In this document: piece after piece, positions 8,390 through 19,805 of the stretch
Position numbering within the stretch: the first letter of the stretch is position 1
How the letters are laid out: every line of letters begins with the position of its first letter
Origin: Sipunculus nudus
Lineage: Eukaryota; Annelida; Sipuncula; Golfingiida; Sipunculidae
NCBI GenBank assembly: GCA_026874595.1
Contig: CM049314.1
Location: 68,816,300-68,880,299, forward strand
Length of the DNA stretch: 64,000 bases
Reading direction: 5' to 3'
Program-made: the position numbers and the translations under genes
Notes under the pieces: model-generated
The model's database searches: none
Told to the model about the DNA's origin: nothing
The model's input: the letters and a program-made list of their open reading frames with translations, nothing else

Positions 8390-9051
8390 GTATGACAACC
8401 GTTCTGAATCTGTAGTTATTTTCAAATCCTATCTTTTTATGCTCTTTATACCAGCAATTACATATCATATGTTAAATCCCAGAGTGGTAATATTGGAGGA
8501 CTTTATGTATGATTTATTGCAGGAGTGCTCTAACAAAATTGACCAAAGTACCAATTTTATCTACGTTTAGTAATATTATTGTATTTAAAAAATTAGAAAA
8601 CGTTCATGTAAATATGAAGAAATAACACTTGTTTATATTCTCTGTCCAATTTATCAATATGAAACCTGAAATGTCAATGAAATCTCAGATTTACCTGAAT
8701 TGAACGGTCCATATGTGACAAAATCAACGTTTAATGTTCTCGATGGATAGCGACCTACATTCTCAAAACTTAGAAACCTTCAGAGTAGCCGAAATACTCA
8801 TCTGCTTATCATAAAAATAATTTGAAATTATTGATTATATAATAATGTTTCTGAATTAGAATTACTGCAAAGTTTACAGAATGTTTCTTTTATAAACAGG
8901 ATTCACATACCTGAAGCATCTAGAAATTATTTAATTACCTTTCTTCCCATTAAATTACATTCTAATCATGATTATGGATCATGTGTGTACGATGAAGTGA
9001 AAAATACTAATCAATGAAAATGCTTTCCATTAAAATTTATACATGTTTCAG
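8390..9051. other. Intron, nothing recognised
   Basis: AT-rich sequence between exons B6 and B7, which join in phase 0. No repeat family, open exon or element end was recognised. Confidence 0.5.
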
Positions 9052-9147
9052 GAAACACCACTTCTTCAAGCATCAAAACTCGGTTTCTCTGATATCGTAG
9101 ACCTGCTTTTGCAGTATAAGGCCTATACAGAAACAAAAATCAGCTTG
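9052..9147 (+). CDS. Ankyrin exon B7 (32 codons)
   Basis: The acceptor ACATGTTTCAG ends at 9051 and the donor GTAAGA begins at 9148. It encodes ETPLLQASKLGFSDIVDLLL and then QYKAYTETKISL, a canonical ankyrin repeat in phase 0. It is the counterpart of exon A5 in block A. Confidence 0.85.
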
Positions 9148-9655
9148 GTAAGACATTTCAGTTCAGCTAATGTGAGCTGTGGGGTGTTTCTGGAAGCGAT
9201 TAAAAACTTCAATTTAGACAAAAATAACATGGAATTTACAAACGTCCCAATGCATTATCCTTAGAAACCTCAATGCAGGTTACGTGACGTATATTTTGAT
9301 AACCAGCACGATTCTTATCCTCATCTACGTTAGACAGTTTAGTGTTCCGAGTAGGTATTTTGGCATGTGCATGGAACAATGGGTATAATTCAAACATATA
9401 TCCTTGTCATCCGAGAAATGCCATTACCAGCTTCTTAGAAAATTCAGAAACAGTTTTGAAATTTAAAATAATTTGATGCATTATCTGTCCAAAATCAGGA
9501 AATAGGTGTGCTTTCTATATAAAGATCTAATGAATAGGTCTATTCACATACAAAGATTTCACATTTTTCCAAATAAGTTTAAGCAATTCAATAACAAAAT
9601 AATACTACTATGTCGTTATATATACTATCGGACATTACCCATGATATATATATGT

Positions 9656-10184
9656 CAGTGATATAGGACTCGAGTCGCTAACTGGACTGGAGTCCGGACT
9701 CGATTCCACCAGTTTATGTACTCGGACATGGACTCGAGGCTCCTGGACTCGGAATGTGCTCGGACTCGGAGGTAAAGACTCGATAAATCAAGCCGAGTCA
9801 GTCTCGAGTCTAATTTAAAAAAAAAATGTCATATATTGAAAAAAATTCGGTTCATGTGCTTATACCAACAGGGTTTTACAAAATAATAACATTATTTATA
9901 CCATGCTATCGGAAGTTATAAATATGATTAACGATTGTTGTAAAAGCATGTGTGATCTTACTTTAATATGTGCTTTATAATCTGAAAATTCCAGTATGAA
10001 TTGCTTCTTAAGGATTCAAGAATTTTACTCAGACTGTAACTTGGATTCATGTTTGAAATAACTTGGGCTCGAAGAAAATGGACTTGGACACAAACCGAGA
10101 AGACTCCATCTTGGAATTGGACTAAAATGGCCCGGACTAGGACTAACATTTTGACACTGATTGTGTGGACTCAAATACTCACTG
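9656..10184. mobile_element. hAT-like nonautonomous element with (GGACTC)-type ends
   Basis: The element begins CAGTGATATAGGACTCGAGTC-like and ends ...ACTCACTG, giving CAGTG/CACTG termini. The 8 bases before it (ATATATGT, 9648-9655) and after it (ATATGTGT, 10185-10192) agree at 7 of 8 positions, like a target-site duplication of hAT elements. Both ends are made of degenerate GGACTC/GACTCG repeats around an AT-rich core. No transposase was seen. Related elements end near 28698 and 29542, and near 36772 and 37378. Confidence 0.6.
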
Positions 10185-10849
10185 ATATGTGTCACGTGTG
10201 ACTTCGAAGCCGTGCTCAATGTGTTATGTGGGATGTCCGAGACGTGCTTCATATGTGTAATGTGTGACGTCTTTTTTTCCTTACTAATTAGCCAGTTAAA
10301 GCAGCTGATGACGTAATATCTTTTTGTCCAGTGTTACATTAACCTGTAGCTCATAAAACGGAGGCTGTGACATCAGATATACATGTCAGTAAAGCAGTCA
10401 TTAGTGAATTCTTATGAGGCATTCAGCTCGTAGATCCCGGGGGTTTATTGGTAAGCGGTCAGGTCCTGTATAAACGGAGGGAGGGAAAAATCAATCGGGG
10501 TTCGAAAAGAACACAATCGGGTTTGAGTTGAGGATATGGTCAAATCCATATACTCTTGGATTTTATGGACTTACTGACCCCCTGACAAATATTTAAGGTG
10601 ACGCTTTCTGAGGGGGGGGGGGTACGCCCAAAATGGTAAATTATAGTAGGATATATGATGTTCCCAGGTGAGGGATATGTAGTCTAAACAGGCAAATTGT
10701 CAAAAGGTTTTGCCCAATTAGTTCTTAATATATCCCACTTTGTCACTCCTATAAACTGTTTGTCAAATATGTATATCAAGAGACAAAACGTTGTAAAATG
10801 GTCTGTATACACGCTGATGTCAAATGGTTTTATTAACTTATCTGACTGT

Positions 10850-11940
10850 TAATCACTGTTAATCACCCATTGTCCGTCGTCTGGTTGTCCGGCCTCCGTA
10901 CGTTAACATGGCACAAATTGTAACCGTTAGGCCTAGAAACTTCTAACTGTACATCACTGTACATTCTAACTGTACAGGAGGTCCATGCAAAAAATTCCGG
11001 GGAAACCTGAAATTAGGTCTCTGATACCCATATCCTCCAAGGTATGGGGCTCAAAAGTACCCCCCCCCCTAAAAAATAATAAAAAAAATATACAAAAGCT
11101 CCAATATCTGAATAACTATTCCATTGATCGCCATGATTCGTTGCATGCATATTGATTATAGTGTGTTTAATTAGTTTCTGTATGATGGAGGTGCCACATG
11201 TATTATTTCGGTTTTTTTTACGCATTTTTGAAACCTTTAAATAAAGCGGTCGTACGTAAAAAGGGCAAAAATCGTAACCGTTTGACCTAGAAGTTTCTAA
11301 CTTGACATCCATGGAGTGCTATAGAAACTCTCCTTGGAAGCCTGAAAAAAAGGTCTCTGTTATCTATATCCTCTGAGCAATGGGCTCGTGAATACACCCA
11401 GAATGATTAAATATTCGATACAAAAGTTCCAATATCTGTATAACTAATGCAAACCGTAACCGTTAGATTTATTAATTTCTAACTTTATATCCATGGAGGT
11501 CTATAATATTCCTATTTATATCATAGGAAAATCTGTTCGGAAACATGTAATTAGGTCATAGTGGCCAATATTTTTTTAATTAGGGGAGAAAACATTTTTT
11601 TTAACACTTACCGAGCAGATGGGACACAAATTGTATCCATTTGGCCTAAAAGCCTCATATTTGACTTTCAGGGAGCTCCATAGAAAATCTTCTTGGAAAC
11701 CTGAAATAATGTCACTGTGACCTATTTTCTTCAAACTGTGTGAAAGAACATGACGTTACCACTGTATTAATCAGATGTGCGCAAATAATATCAACTGGAT
11801 ATAGAATAAGGTCACTGTAACCTATATGTAAGGTCTATTGGCAAAATGCATGATTTGTAGCACTCTGGGAGTAATTTTACCCATTGTTCAAAGCTCATTG
11901 AATTCAGCTGAGCATCATGGCCCATGGGCCACTTGTAAGA
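10850..11940. repeat. Dispersed CCGTCTGTC-type repeat, several degenerate units
   Basis: Recurring phrases are CACAAATTGTAACCGTTAGG, CCTAGAAACTTCTAACTG, CTTGGAAACCTGAAAT and AGGTCACTGTGACCTAT. They recur around 10870, 11270, 11440 and 11620. The right end carries TTCAGCTGAGCATC followed by GGCCCATGGGCC (near 11925), which also closes the copy at 19960-21080. It looks like a noncoding mobile repeat. Confidence 0.75.
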
Positions 11941-12349
11941 TACATAACCCTACTCAAACACTTATTCCCGGAAATACACTGGTATTCACACTTTAACAGA
12001 GTTTTATTTAAATTAAGATAATATGCTTAACCAATAATCATATATTACAATATACATAAATTACATTGAAATAGAGACAGCATGATTTAACTTCAAACCT
12101 TAACCTCACTACTTAATTATCTAAATTTATTGATAGATTTTAAATTTCCTTCAATAAAGTTATCTCTGCTGTGTATATTCATTCAAATTTTGCCTGCAGG
12201 GGCTTAGATCTCAGAGAAAACCATCCATTTAAAGCCTGAAACATATTATCAATAAGATGCGTGGGATAATAGTATGCAATTTATATATAGATGGGAAAAA
12301 GGAACGTAGCGCAAATCACTTTATAAAGACATTATTTTGTTGTTTCCAG

Positions 12350-12457
12350 AGAAATCAGCAAGTTTTCGGAGCAATTTATTTAGCCACTTGCGGGGGTCAC
12401 GTAGATGTGGTGAAACATTTGCTGAAACATGAAGCGAGTGTCGAAGATTTAGAACTG
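12350..12457 (+). CDS. Ankyrin exon B8 (36 codons)
   Basis: The acceptor TTGTTGTTTCCAG ends at 12349 and the donor GTATGA begins at 12458. It encodes RNQQVFGAIYLATCGGHVDV and then VKHLLKHEASVEDLEL. The phrase GGHVDVVKHLLKHEA is close to ankyrin consensus. It is 108 nt in phase 0. Confidence 0.85.
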
Positions 12458-15400
12458 GTATGACCATATTCATGTTGTTATTTTGCAATATCGAGTTTAA
12501 ACAATATGCACAATAAATATTTAGTGTTATATGCTGGGCAATTATCCGATTGTGATAATTTTTGGAACACTTCCTCCGATAGCATTTTATTCGTTTGCAC
12601 GCTCTACCCATCAGTCAGCATTGCTCATAGAAAGTTTTAACTTTATATATCTTTAGCGAGCTTCAGGGAGTGAATACACTTTCAAAACTGTAAAACCTTA
12701 CTAGTTCAAAAGAGGCTGAAAATGCATCGCTTTGCATCATCACAATGTCTGATGTAGCTGTGAATGTGAATGCAAATATCCAACTAGTTCCTCAATACTA
12801 CCATTAAACTGTGAGATATATGTTGTGTAAACCTGCATCAAATTCATGTTTCCGTCTAGATTACTACTACATTTACAGCTTTTACAACATAGTTCTAGCT
12901 TTGCAACAATGTATTAAGAACTGCATTATACAAATGATACCATCGGCTTCGCTTAAGTCACTAAATATTAAGGAAAAGTTCAAACAAGGTAGATGAGTAT
13001 TTGTGTCTTGGACAACTTTACTCCACAAGACCATTGGCACAAATTTTGGATTTTTTTTGGTTTAGAAAAAACAAACAAACAAACAAACAAAAATATTTTC
13101 CCTCCTGAAGTTACACCGGGTCGTAATATTTAAATATATCCTTCGGTCAAAATAAAATGTGTCCTTCAAATAAAAAAAAAAACCTCCAATACCTTGTCGG
13201 TGCTAAAGGGCGACTTTACGGAACTTTTATTATTTTTAGCCTGGCTGAATCAAGCAAATAGGTCATCGGGGCTATAGCCAGCACACCTTGTCCGTCACCT
13301 AGTCGGATCACATTGTTACTGTTGAAGCTTGAATCTTGTAACATTATATTTTGGACGTCCCTGGCAAATCTTCTTGGAAACCTGAACTTTGGTCACGTTT
13401 CCTGTATTGTGCCAGCTACGTAGTTAAAACATGATTCTAAGCACTTAAATCAGATTCTTTTCGGCATCTGTGGTTACTCACCTTCCACAGGTGTATAATA
13501 TTGAAATTGCATTATGTAACAATTAAGTCTGTTTGCATGCAAATATCAAACAACGACTAATTTAGTATACATTGGGTCCCCGGCAAATCTCCTTGAAATA
13601 TAAATTAGGTCACGTTACCTATATTTTGGAAGCTGTGATAAAACATAATTTAGAGCACTCTGGAAGTCCGTCTCTTCTGAATTTGCATTGGTTTATAACA
13701 TTGAAATTACCATTCAGATTGTTAATATGATTTCTAAAGAACCGCTGTAACTGGCATCCCAAAATTTGCCAATATACTTAACATGTGACCAGTATCAACA
13801 CAATGTTTTTTTTGTGGATGCTACTTTTGTAAACCTACATTTCTAAGATGGTTTCGTGGTACTGTATCTCAGGAGCCAGTATGAGGCCAGGATATAACAT
13901 CAGAGGAACTCCTGCTACCACCATGTTACCTAGTCAAAGACTGAATTATAAAGCATTTAAAGAAATGTCACCGCTCATTCTCTGACCAAGACCAAGCGGA
14001 GAACACTAGCTGCAGAGGAGTGTTCATTTGGTAAAGAAGTAAACTGATATATAATTCCTTCGCACCTGAATCCAAGGAAATTTCTACCATTTATATCAAC
14101 AGACACAGCGGAATCTGCATTTCATAAACCTGTTTATCCCAAATAACCATTCGGTGTAACTTCTCTACTTCGCCATAAGTGTAACTATATGTAGCGTAAA
14201 ATGCACGAATATCATTTGGTTAGAACCGACGATCTATGCAGCCTGTGGCGTAAAAACAAGAAACTATAACCTTCTTATTTGCTTCTTTCCTGCCTGATTG
14301 AGCCCCATATTTTTGCATGACAAAAGTGAATCAGCCACCACTACTGTCTGTGTTAATTCCCGTGTTGCGTCTCAACATAATAGTATTTTACACGAACTTG
14401 GAGGCGATACTATTATACTTGTCTAAACCGTCATAATAAGATCTACGTCGCTGGTCTGAAAACCTGAGTAGCTAAGTAATCTCATCCCAGTTACCTCAGT
14501 AAATCCCAGCCTTGGGTTACTTATCCTCCAGCTAGCATACGCGATAGTTTCATTACAGGTTTGGTCAGCTCTGCTGTAGGTAATCACCTTCCTGAAGACG
14601 ACTGATTTCCCATAGTCGTCGATAAGATATTTTATGAGCTCACCCGGGATTTGCTATCTTCCACTGTCTCTAAGTATGAATTGGTATACCACCAAATAAA
14701 ATGTATCATGCTTGATAGTTTCATGACCATGCGACCTGCCGTTTTGTCAGACCTTGTTTTTTGGCACTCACTTTTCGATCATTTTTCCCTTTCAGGTTGT
14801 AACGGGGTGCCTTGGGGCTTTCTTGGGTTTAAAAGAATATTTACTTTTCTCATTGAGTCATTTATATATGCAGCAACAACTGAACAATAGATATTTGGAT
14901 ACAGCAGGGGCTATTCTGAGAACTTGGAGAGTGTCACTGCCCGGCTGCTGTCTTGAATGTGTTTTACCCTTTACCTTTGCGCTAAATTTTAGCATGTTAA
15001 AGAAGTGTATATTCCTGTCGTGATAGGTTGCTATGCTGTGTCGTAGGACCCTTCCACTTTAAAACTAAATCTCCTTGGAGGCTACCCATCGGATTTTTTT
15101 AACGGGTTGAAGCCACTTATCATCATCTACGAGTTGGATAATTACTAATTATTTCAGCCAGCAAAAAGTCATTTCCACTTTATACGATTCATAAGTAAGG
15201 TATATAGAAACTAGACTGGATCCACATGTTATGTGTTCATAAATAATGCAGGAAGTGTAACGTATAGTGTAACTCTGCTTTGTTTCTTTATTACTCCTGC
15301 ATATTTCTATAAGGGTTGACATGCGTAAACCTAAAAAAGGATGACTTTTTACACAGGAGTATGGCAATAGAGAATATAATTTACGATGCGCAGACATCTA

Positions 15401-15631
15401 AATAAATATTTTTAGTGATTATCTTGAAGAATAACTCCTCGAACACAGTTTTTCGTAAAATGTATAATTTCAAAATTTGTAATATCAAAATGCTGATAAT
15501 GCTTGAAGTAATAATGCATCCAGTACGGAGATATCGTTGCAATATTCCGACTAAAATGGAATTGTGAAAAGGCCACAGAAGTTAAGACTTTGATTTCATT
15601 AATAATTGTAGTTTGGTCTTTTGTTGAACAG
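12458..15631. other. 3.2-kb intron with weak repeat remnants
   Basis: It contains an (ACAA)n tract around 13071-13091 and a partial copy of the dispersed repeat at about 13240-13700 (CCGTCACC, CTTGGAAACCTGAA, TAGGTCACGTTACC). The remainder, about 13750-15600, shows no exon, RNA gene or element end. Flanking exons are in phase. Confidence 0.55.
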
Positions 15632-15718
15632 GCACTGTACGAGGCTTCCAGACGTGGAAATAAAGCCATTTTTGATGCCCTACTGGCGCATGGAGTTAAC
15701 CCTGATGGAGATGGTCAA
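15632..15718 (+). CDS. Ankyrin exon B9 (29 codons)
   Basis: The exon lies between TTTGTTGAACAG (ends 15631) and GTAAGT (15719). It encodes ALYEASRRGNKAIFDALLAH and then GVNPDGDGQ, an ankyrin repeat with the GVNPDGDG turn. It is 87 nt in phase 0. Confidence 0.85.
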
Positions 15719-16035
15719 GTAAGTCAGTCAGTGGACTACCTGAGAACTAGATTATTGTTATTTACGGTAACTACCGCGTTTAATTCTGAGAAACAAGTAC
15801 ATTTTTAGCTACCCAGTTAATATAAGTTCAGGATATTTAAGGTGGTTTCTACAGAAATTAGATAGTTAAGAGGGTCACATTTATATCCACTTTCCATCAG
15901 ATTAAAATTGATCGTGTAGGCATAGAAAACATAGAACATAAGGAAAATTATGTTATGTCGATTAACCGCTCATGTGAGGGTCCTTGTTACCTATTTAGTT
16001 TTTATTATCTATATATTTTGGTCTTTTCTTTATAG

Positions 16036-16131
16036 CGGCAGTGCCCGCTATTTGCAGCGTTTGCTGGCAAACACATGAAGATTATTAGCATGCTACTTGA
16101 AAGAGGGGCAAACCCGAATGCGATCAATGAG
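16036..16131 (+). CDS. Ankyrin exon B10 (32 codons)
   Basis: The acceptor TTTTCTTTATAG ends at 16035 and the donor GTAATC begins at 16132. It encodes RQCPLFAAFAGKHMKIISML and then LERGANPNAINE, a canonical ankyrin finger (RGANPN). It is 96 nt in phase 0. Confidence 0.85.
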
Positions 16132-19100
16132 GTAATCGTAGATATCTATTGAAATTTGTTTTCTATGCAAATACGTCAGTCAGGCAAGGTTAACATTTTT
16201 ATTAGCATGAAGGATACCACAATAATTTTTTGTCATGGTTATATAGTAAACTTTCATAAAAAGTAAGCATTATTTTTGTTAAATAAAAGTGAGATAGTCT
16301 ATGTTTGTGTCATCAGCCATATTTTCAGTTGTAAAACGTGTTTTTTTTTAATTCAAAGAATTTATTCTTTGGATAGATGTATTCATAGTACTGCCATATT
16401 TTACAACAACATTTTTTCCAGACAAACAAATGATGACTCAAATAAAATGTAACGTCCACAGTTTTTTTCATTTTGTGTACTTCATAAATAATTTTTACAC
16501 TTGTGTTCGTCCCCCGTCTGTTTATTTGATTGTTTGTCCGTCAGTCTGTCCGTCTGTCTTTCGATCTGTCTGTTAACAGATTACATATTATGTCCACTGG
16601 ACCTAGAAAGTTCTAAGTGAATATCAGGAAGGTCAATTTAAATCTCCTTTACAACTACAATTAGGTCACCGTGACATGTTTTCCGAGTCACGGGGCGTGT
16701 TTGTGCGCCCCAGGATAAATAAAAATGTGATCCAGTATCTGAATGACGAATGCCAAGAGCATTTCCCTGCATATGGATGATGGGCAGTTTCCTCAGGTCC
16801 TGAAGACTAGTGGCGCTACCATTTTTTTTCCTTCTAATTTTCACGTATTTCCCCTTCTATTTTGAAACCCTCACATCAGGAAGTTCGGACGTTAATAGGG
16901 CACAAACCATAACCGTATGACCCTAGAAACTTCTGACTGTACATTCAGAAAGGAAAAAGGAAAATATTCTCTGAAACCTTATAAAAGGTCATTGTGACCT
17001 ACCATCTTCGAGCTACTGGCAAGAGAGTCAGACGGGGCACAAATTGTTTCCATAAGGCCTAGAATATTTTAAGGTGACTTTCCAGGAGGTCCTGAATAAA
17101 TGTCCGTGGATACATGAAATCAGTTCATTATGACCTACATTTTGCAAGCTATACGAAAAGTAACTCTTGGGCCATGACATGCCCTATCTGACTCTCTGGA
17201 TGCTCAAAATCATTAAACCGTTGGTCGCGGAATATGGGTCACAATCTCTGTAAACGGATGATGATTAAATGGTAATCGTTTTAGCTCAGCTAAAATATGA
17301 TTTGAGTATCAACAAAGTCATATCCTCCTAAATGGTATTTGTTGTGCCTAGAATTTTCTGACGCATCACCCAGGGAGGTGATGGGCAAATTTTCTTGGAA
17401 TCCTGAAACTAGTTCACGATGACCTATATGCTACGAGAGAGACTGGCCAAAGTTTTGGTTTTAAGCACCCAGACAGTCAGTAAAAGATTGTATCCGTTAG
17501 ACCTAGAAATGTCTAACTATATGTCCAGGGAGGTCCTCGGCAAGTCTCTCTGAAAACTGCGTCAGTACATTGTAACCTATATTCCGCACGTAACTGGCAG
17601 AAAACATGCTTTTGAGTACCGAGACAGTCAGAAAGAACACAAAGTGTAATTATTTGACCAAGAAACGTTCTATCCGTATATCTAGGGAGGTCCTAGGCAA
17701 ATCTGGGAAACCTGAAATTGCGGCAGGATGACATATTCAGTGATTACTGGCAGAAAAATGATTTTAAGGAACCCAGAGTGTTGGACATAGCACTGTTACA
17801 TTCAGGGAGGCATGGGGTAAATGTCCTTGGAACCTGACACTAGGTTATGTTGAACCTATATTCTGCAAGCGACAGGCCAAAATATGATTATGAGTACCAA
17901 GACAGACAGGGTACAAAACTTTTCTGTTGGACCTTAAACCTTTTACTTGACATTCAGAAAATTCTTTGGCTAGTCTTTGTGTCTTGAAATAAGGTCACTA
18001 CGACCTATATTCTGGGAGCTTTGAAGAGAATCCAAATTTCGGAAGTCAAACAGTTATAGAACATTGGATCTAGAGAAATCATTTTAATGTCTACAAAATA
18101 AGGTTACTGTGAATTATATTCTATGAGCTGCGTAGAGGACATGGTCTCAGTACCCTTCAAGTCAGATGTATACACGTGGCCGCACTATGACCTTGAATCT
18201 CCGCACTTAGCAACTAGAGAGTTCCTAGTAAAATATAATTTGAAACATTGAACAATGTCGCTGTTATCTTAATGGAAGGACTATGGACAATATACATGAC
18301 CTTGATCACTCTGGAAATCCTGGTTCCCTCTGTTCAAGATTCTTTAAGAAATATTTTTCACTAGATCATAACAGCAATAGTTTACAAATGCATCCCCTGT
18401 ATGTCATATTTCGCTTGGCCTCATGGCCCATGCTTCCCTAGTTTCATTAACGAAAGCATGGCATGTCTTTAATATGAATTTCTTATTGATGAAATAAAAG
18501 AACCATTACTTATATGTTATTTATTGGCTTGTTCCGCACTGCCTTTGTATTAGGCCTGAAGATGGCGAACAGGGCTGCCCAAAGGCCAATACGATGGCAA
18601 TACCGAACATACCGGTGCTTTGTGTTTTTAATAAACGGCCAAGCTCATTACTAACACAGCCAATCGTGTAAAGACACTTTATTTTCAAAATGAACTCGAG
18701 TGCACCACTTCAAAATAAGCTGGCACCTTCACATATTCAGGATCATAATTTGTCTGCAGTCGTTTATTCCAGGGCATTGCATCACAGAACACTGACGTCA
18801 CACGCCACCTGATTCTTTGCAATTGCATTTGGGGCGGCGACTGACTGTGCACGATGACGTAACTCGATTCATGGTGCTTGTAGATTTAATTCTGGGGCGT
18901 TCTGCCATTGAGTACATGAACGCCAGGTTGATAAAAGCTCCCTTAGTTAAAATGTACCAGCCATACCGCCCAAGGGAATTGATATGAATCTTAAATGACG
19001 TGGCGTATATCATATTCCGGATACCACCTTTGTTCGTACCACCAAATACACCCTTCCTTCAGACCATCTTTCTTGTTTTATTTTTTTTGTGCCGGTGCCA

Positions 19101-19706
19101 CAAATGCTCACTGACTTTCCTCGAACACATCTGTAATCTGAAATTATTTTACTCTCTAAATTACTTTAGATATTTGATAAATCTACATTGAGTATAAAAC
19201 TTTTATTTCAACGTACTGTTACCTTCCACCGAAGTTTAGAGTTATCAGTTAATATTCGCATATCCCTGTAACTATTAACTGGATTACCTTGAAGTTTACC
19301 ACTCAGGATAATCACGGAATGTTTATTCACTGCATGAGGCAAGCAGTTTTCTAAGCAAATTCTTTTGTAATATAAGATCCTTTTCATAAACCATTTCATA
19401 TTGAATCCCATAATGATGTCGGATAGATATACCTCTAATCAATACATTAAATAGGGTTAGCCATTTTTGCATAAATGTGGGACAATTATCATGTGAGAGT
19501 CACCTGATATTTCTCTCTAGTAGTGATGTAATATCGCTGAAGATGACTTACATATGCATCCAAGCAATGTTTAATTTGTCGTCTCTTGTAGCACTTGTGA
19601 TTTTTTAATGAAGTATTTGTAGGCAATGTTACATATACGTGCAAACTAGTCTCCTATTAGGGCTATGATAGTTACGTTGTCTATAATGCTTCCTCTATAA
19701 TTACAG
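16132..19706. other. 3.6-kb intron with a degenerate repeat array
   Basis: Roughly 16490-18440 is a degenerate array of the dispersed repeat (listed separately). The rest, 16132-16490 and 18440-19706, shows no exon, RNA gene or element end that could be supported. Confidence 0.55.
16490..18440. repeat. Degenerate tandem array of the dispersed CCGTCTGTC repeat
   Basis: The array starts with CCGTCTGTCTTTCGATCTGT. Then a unit of roughly 130-160 bp recurs about ten times, with the phrases GGCACAAATTGT, CTAGAAACTTCTAACTG, CCAGGGAGGTCCT, CTTGGAAACCTGAAAT and GTCACTGTGACCTATATTCT. Units vary in length and are diverged from each other, which implies an old array. Confidence 0.75.
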
Positions 19707-19805
19707 AAAGGGGAAACACTCTTATTCCGAGCAACGCGTTCTGAACACGTTGGACTTATAGCTTTACTAATGAAGCAGGGAGCCAGCTGTGAAATAGCCA
19801 ACAAG
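19707..19805 (+). CDS. Ankyrin exon B11 (33 codons)
   Basis: The acceptor CTATAATTACAG ends at 19706 and the donor GTAAAT begins at 19806. It encodes KGETLLFRATRSEHVGLIAL and then LMKQGASCEIANK. It is 99 nt in phase 0, an ankyrin repeat of standard length. Confidence 0.85.

Larger units (their letters stand above)
9148..12349. other. 3.2-kb intron filled with repeats
   Basis: The intron holds a hAT-like nonautonomous element (9656-10184) and copies of the dispersed CCGTCTGTC-type repeat (about 10850-11940), listed separately. Other visible pieces are a G10 run near 10612-10621 and AT-rich sequence with no exon-like frame. The flanking exons join in phase 0 without anything from this intron. 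Confidence 0.6.
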
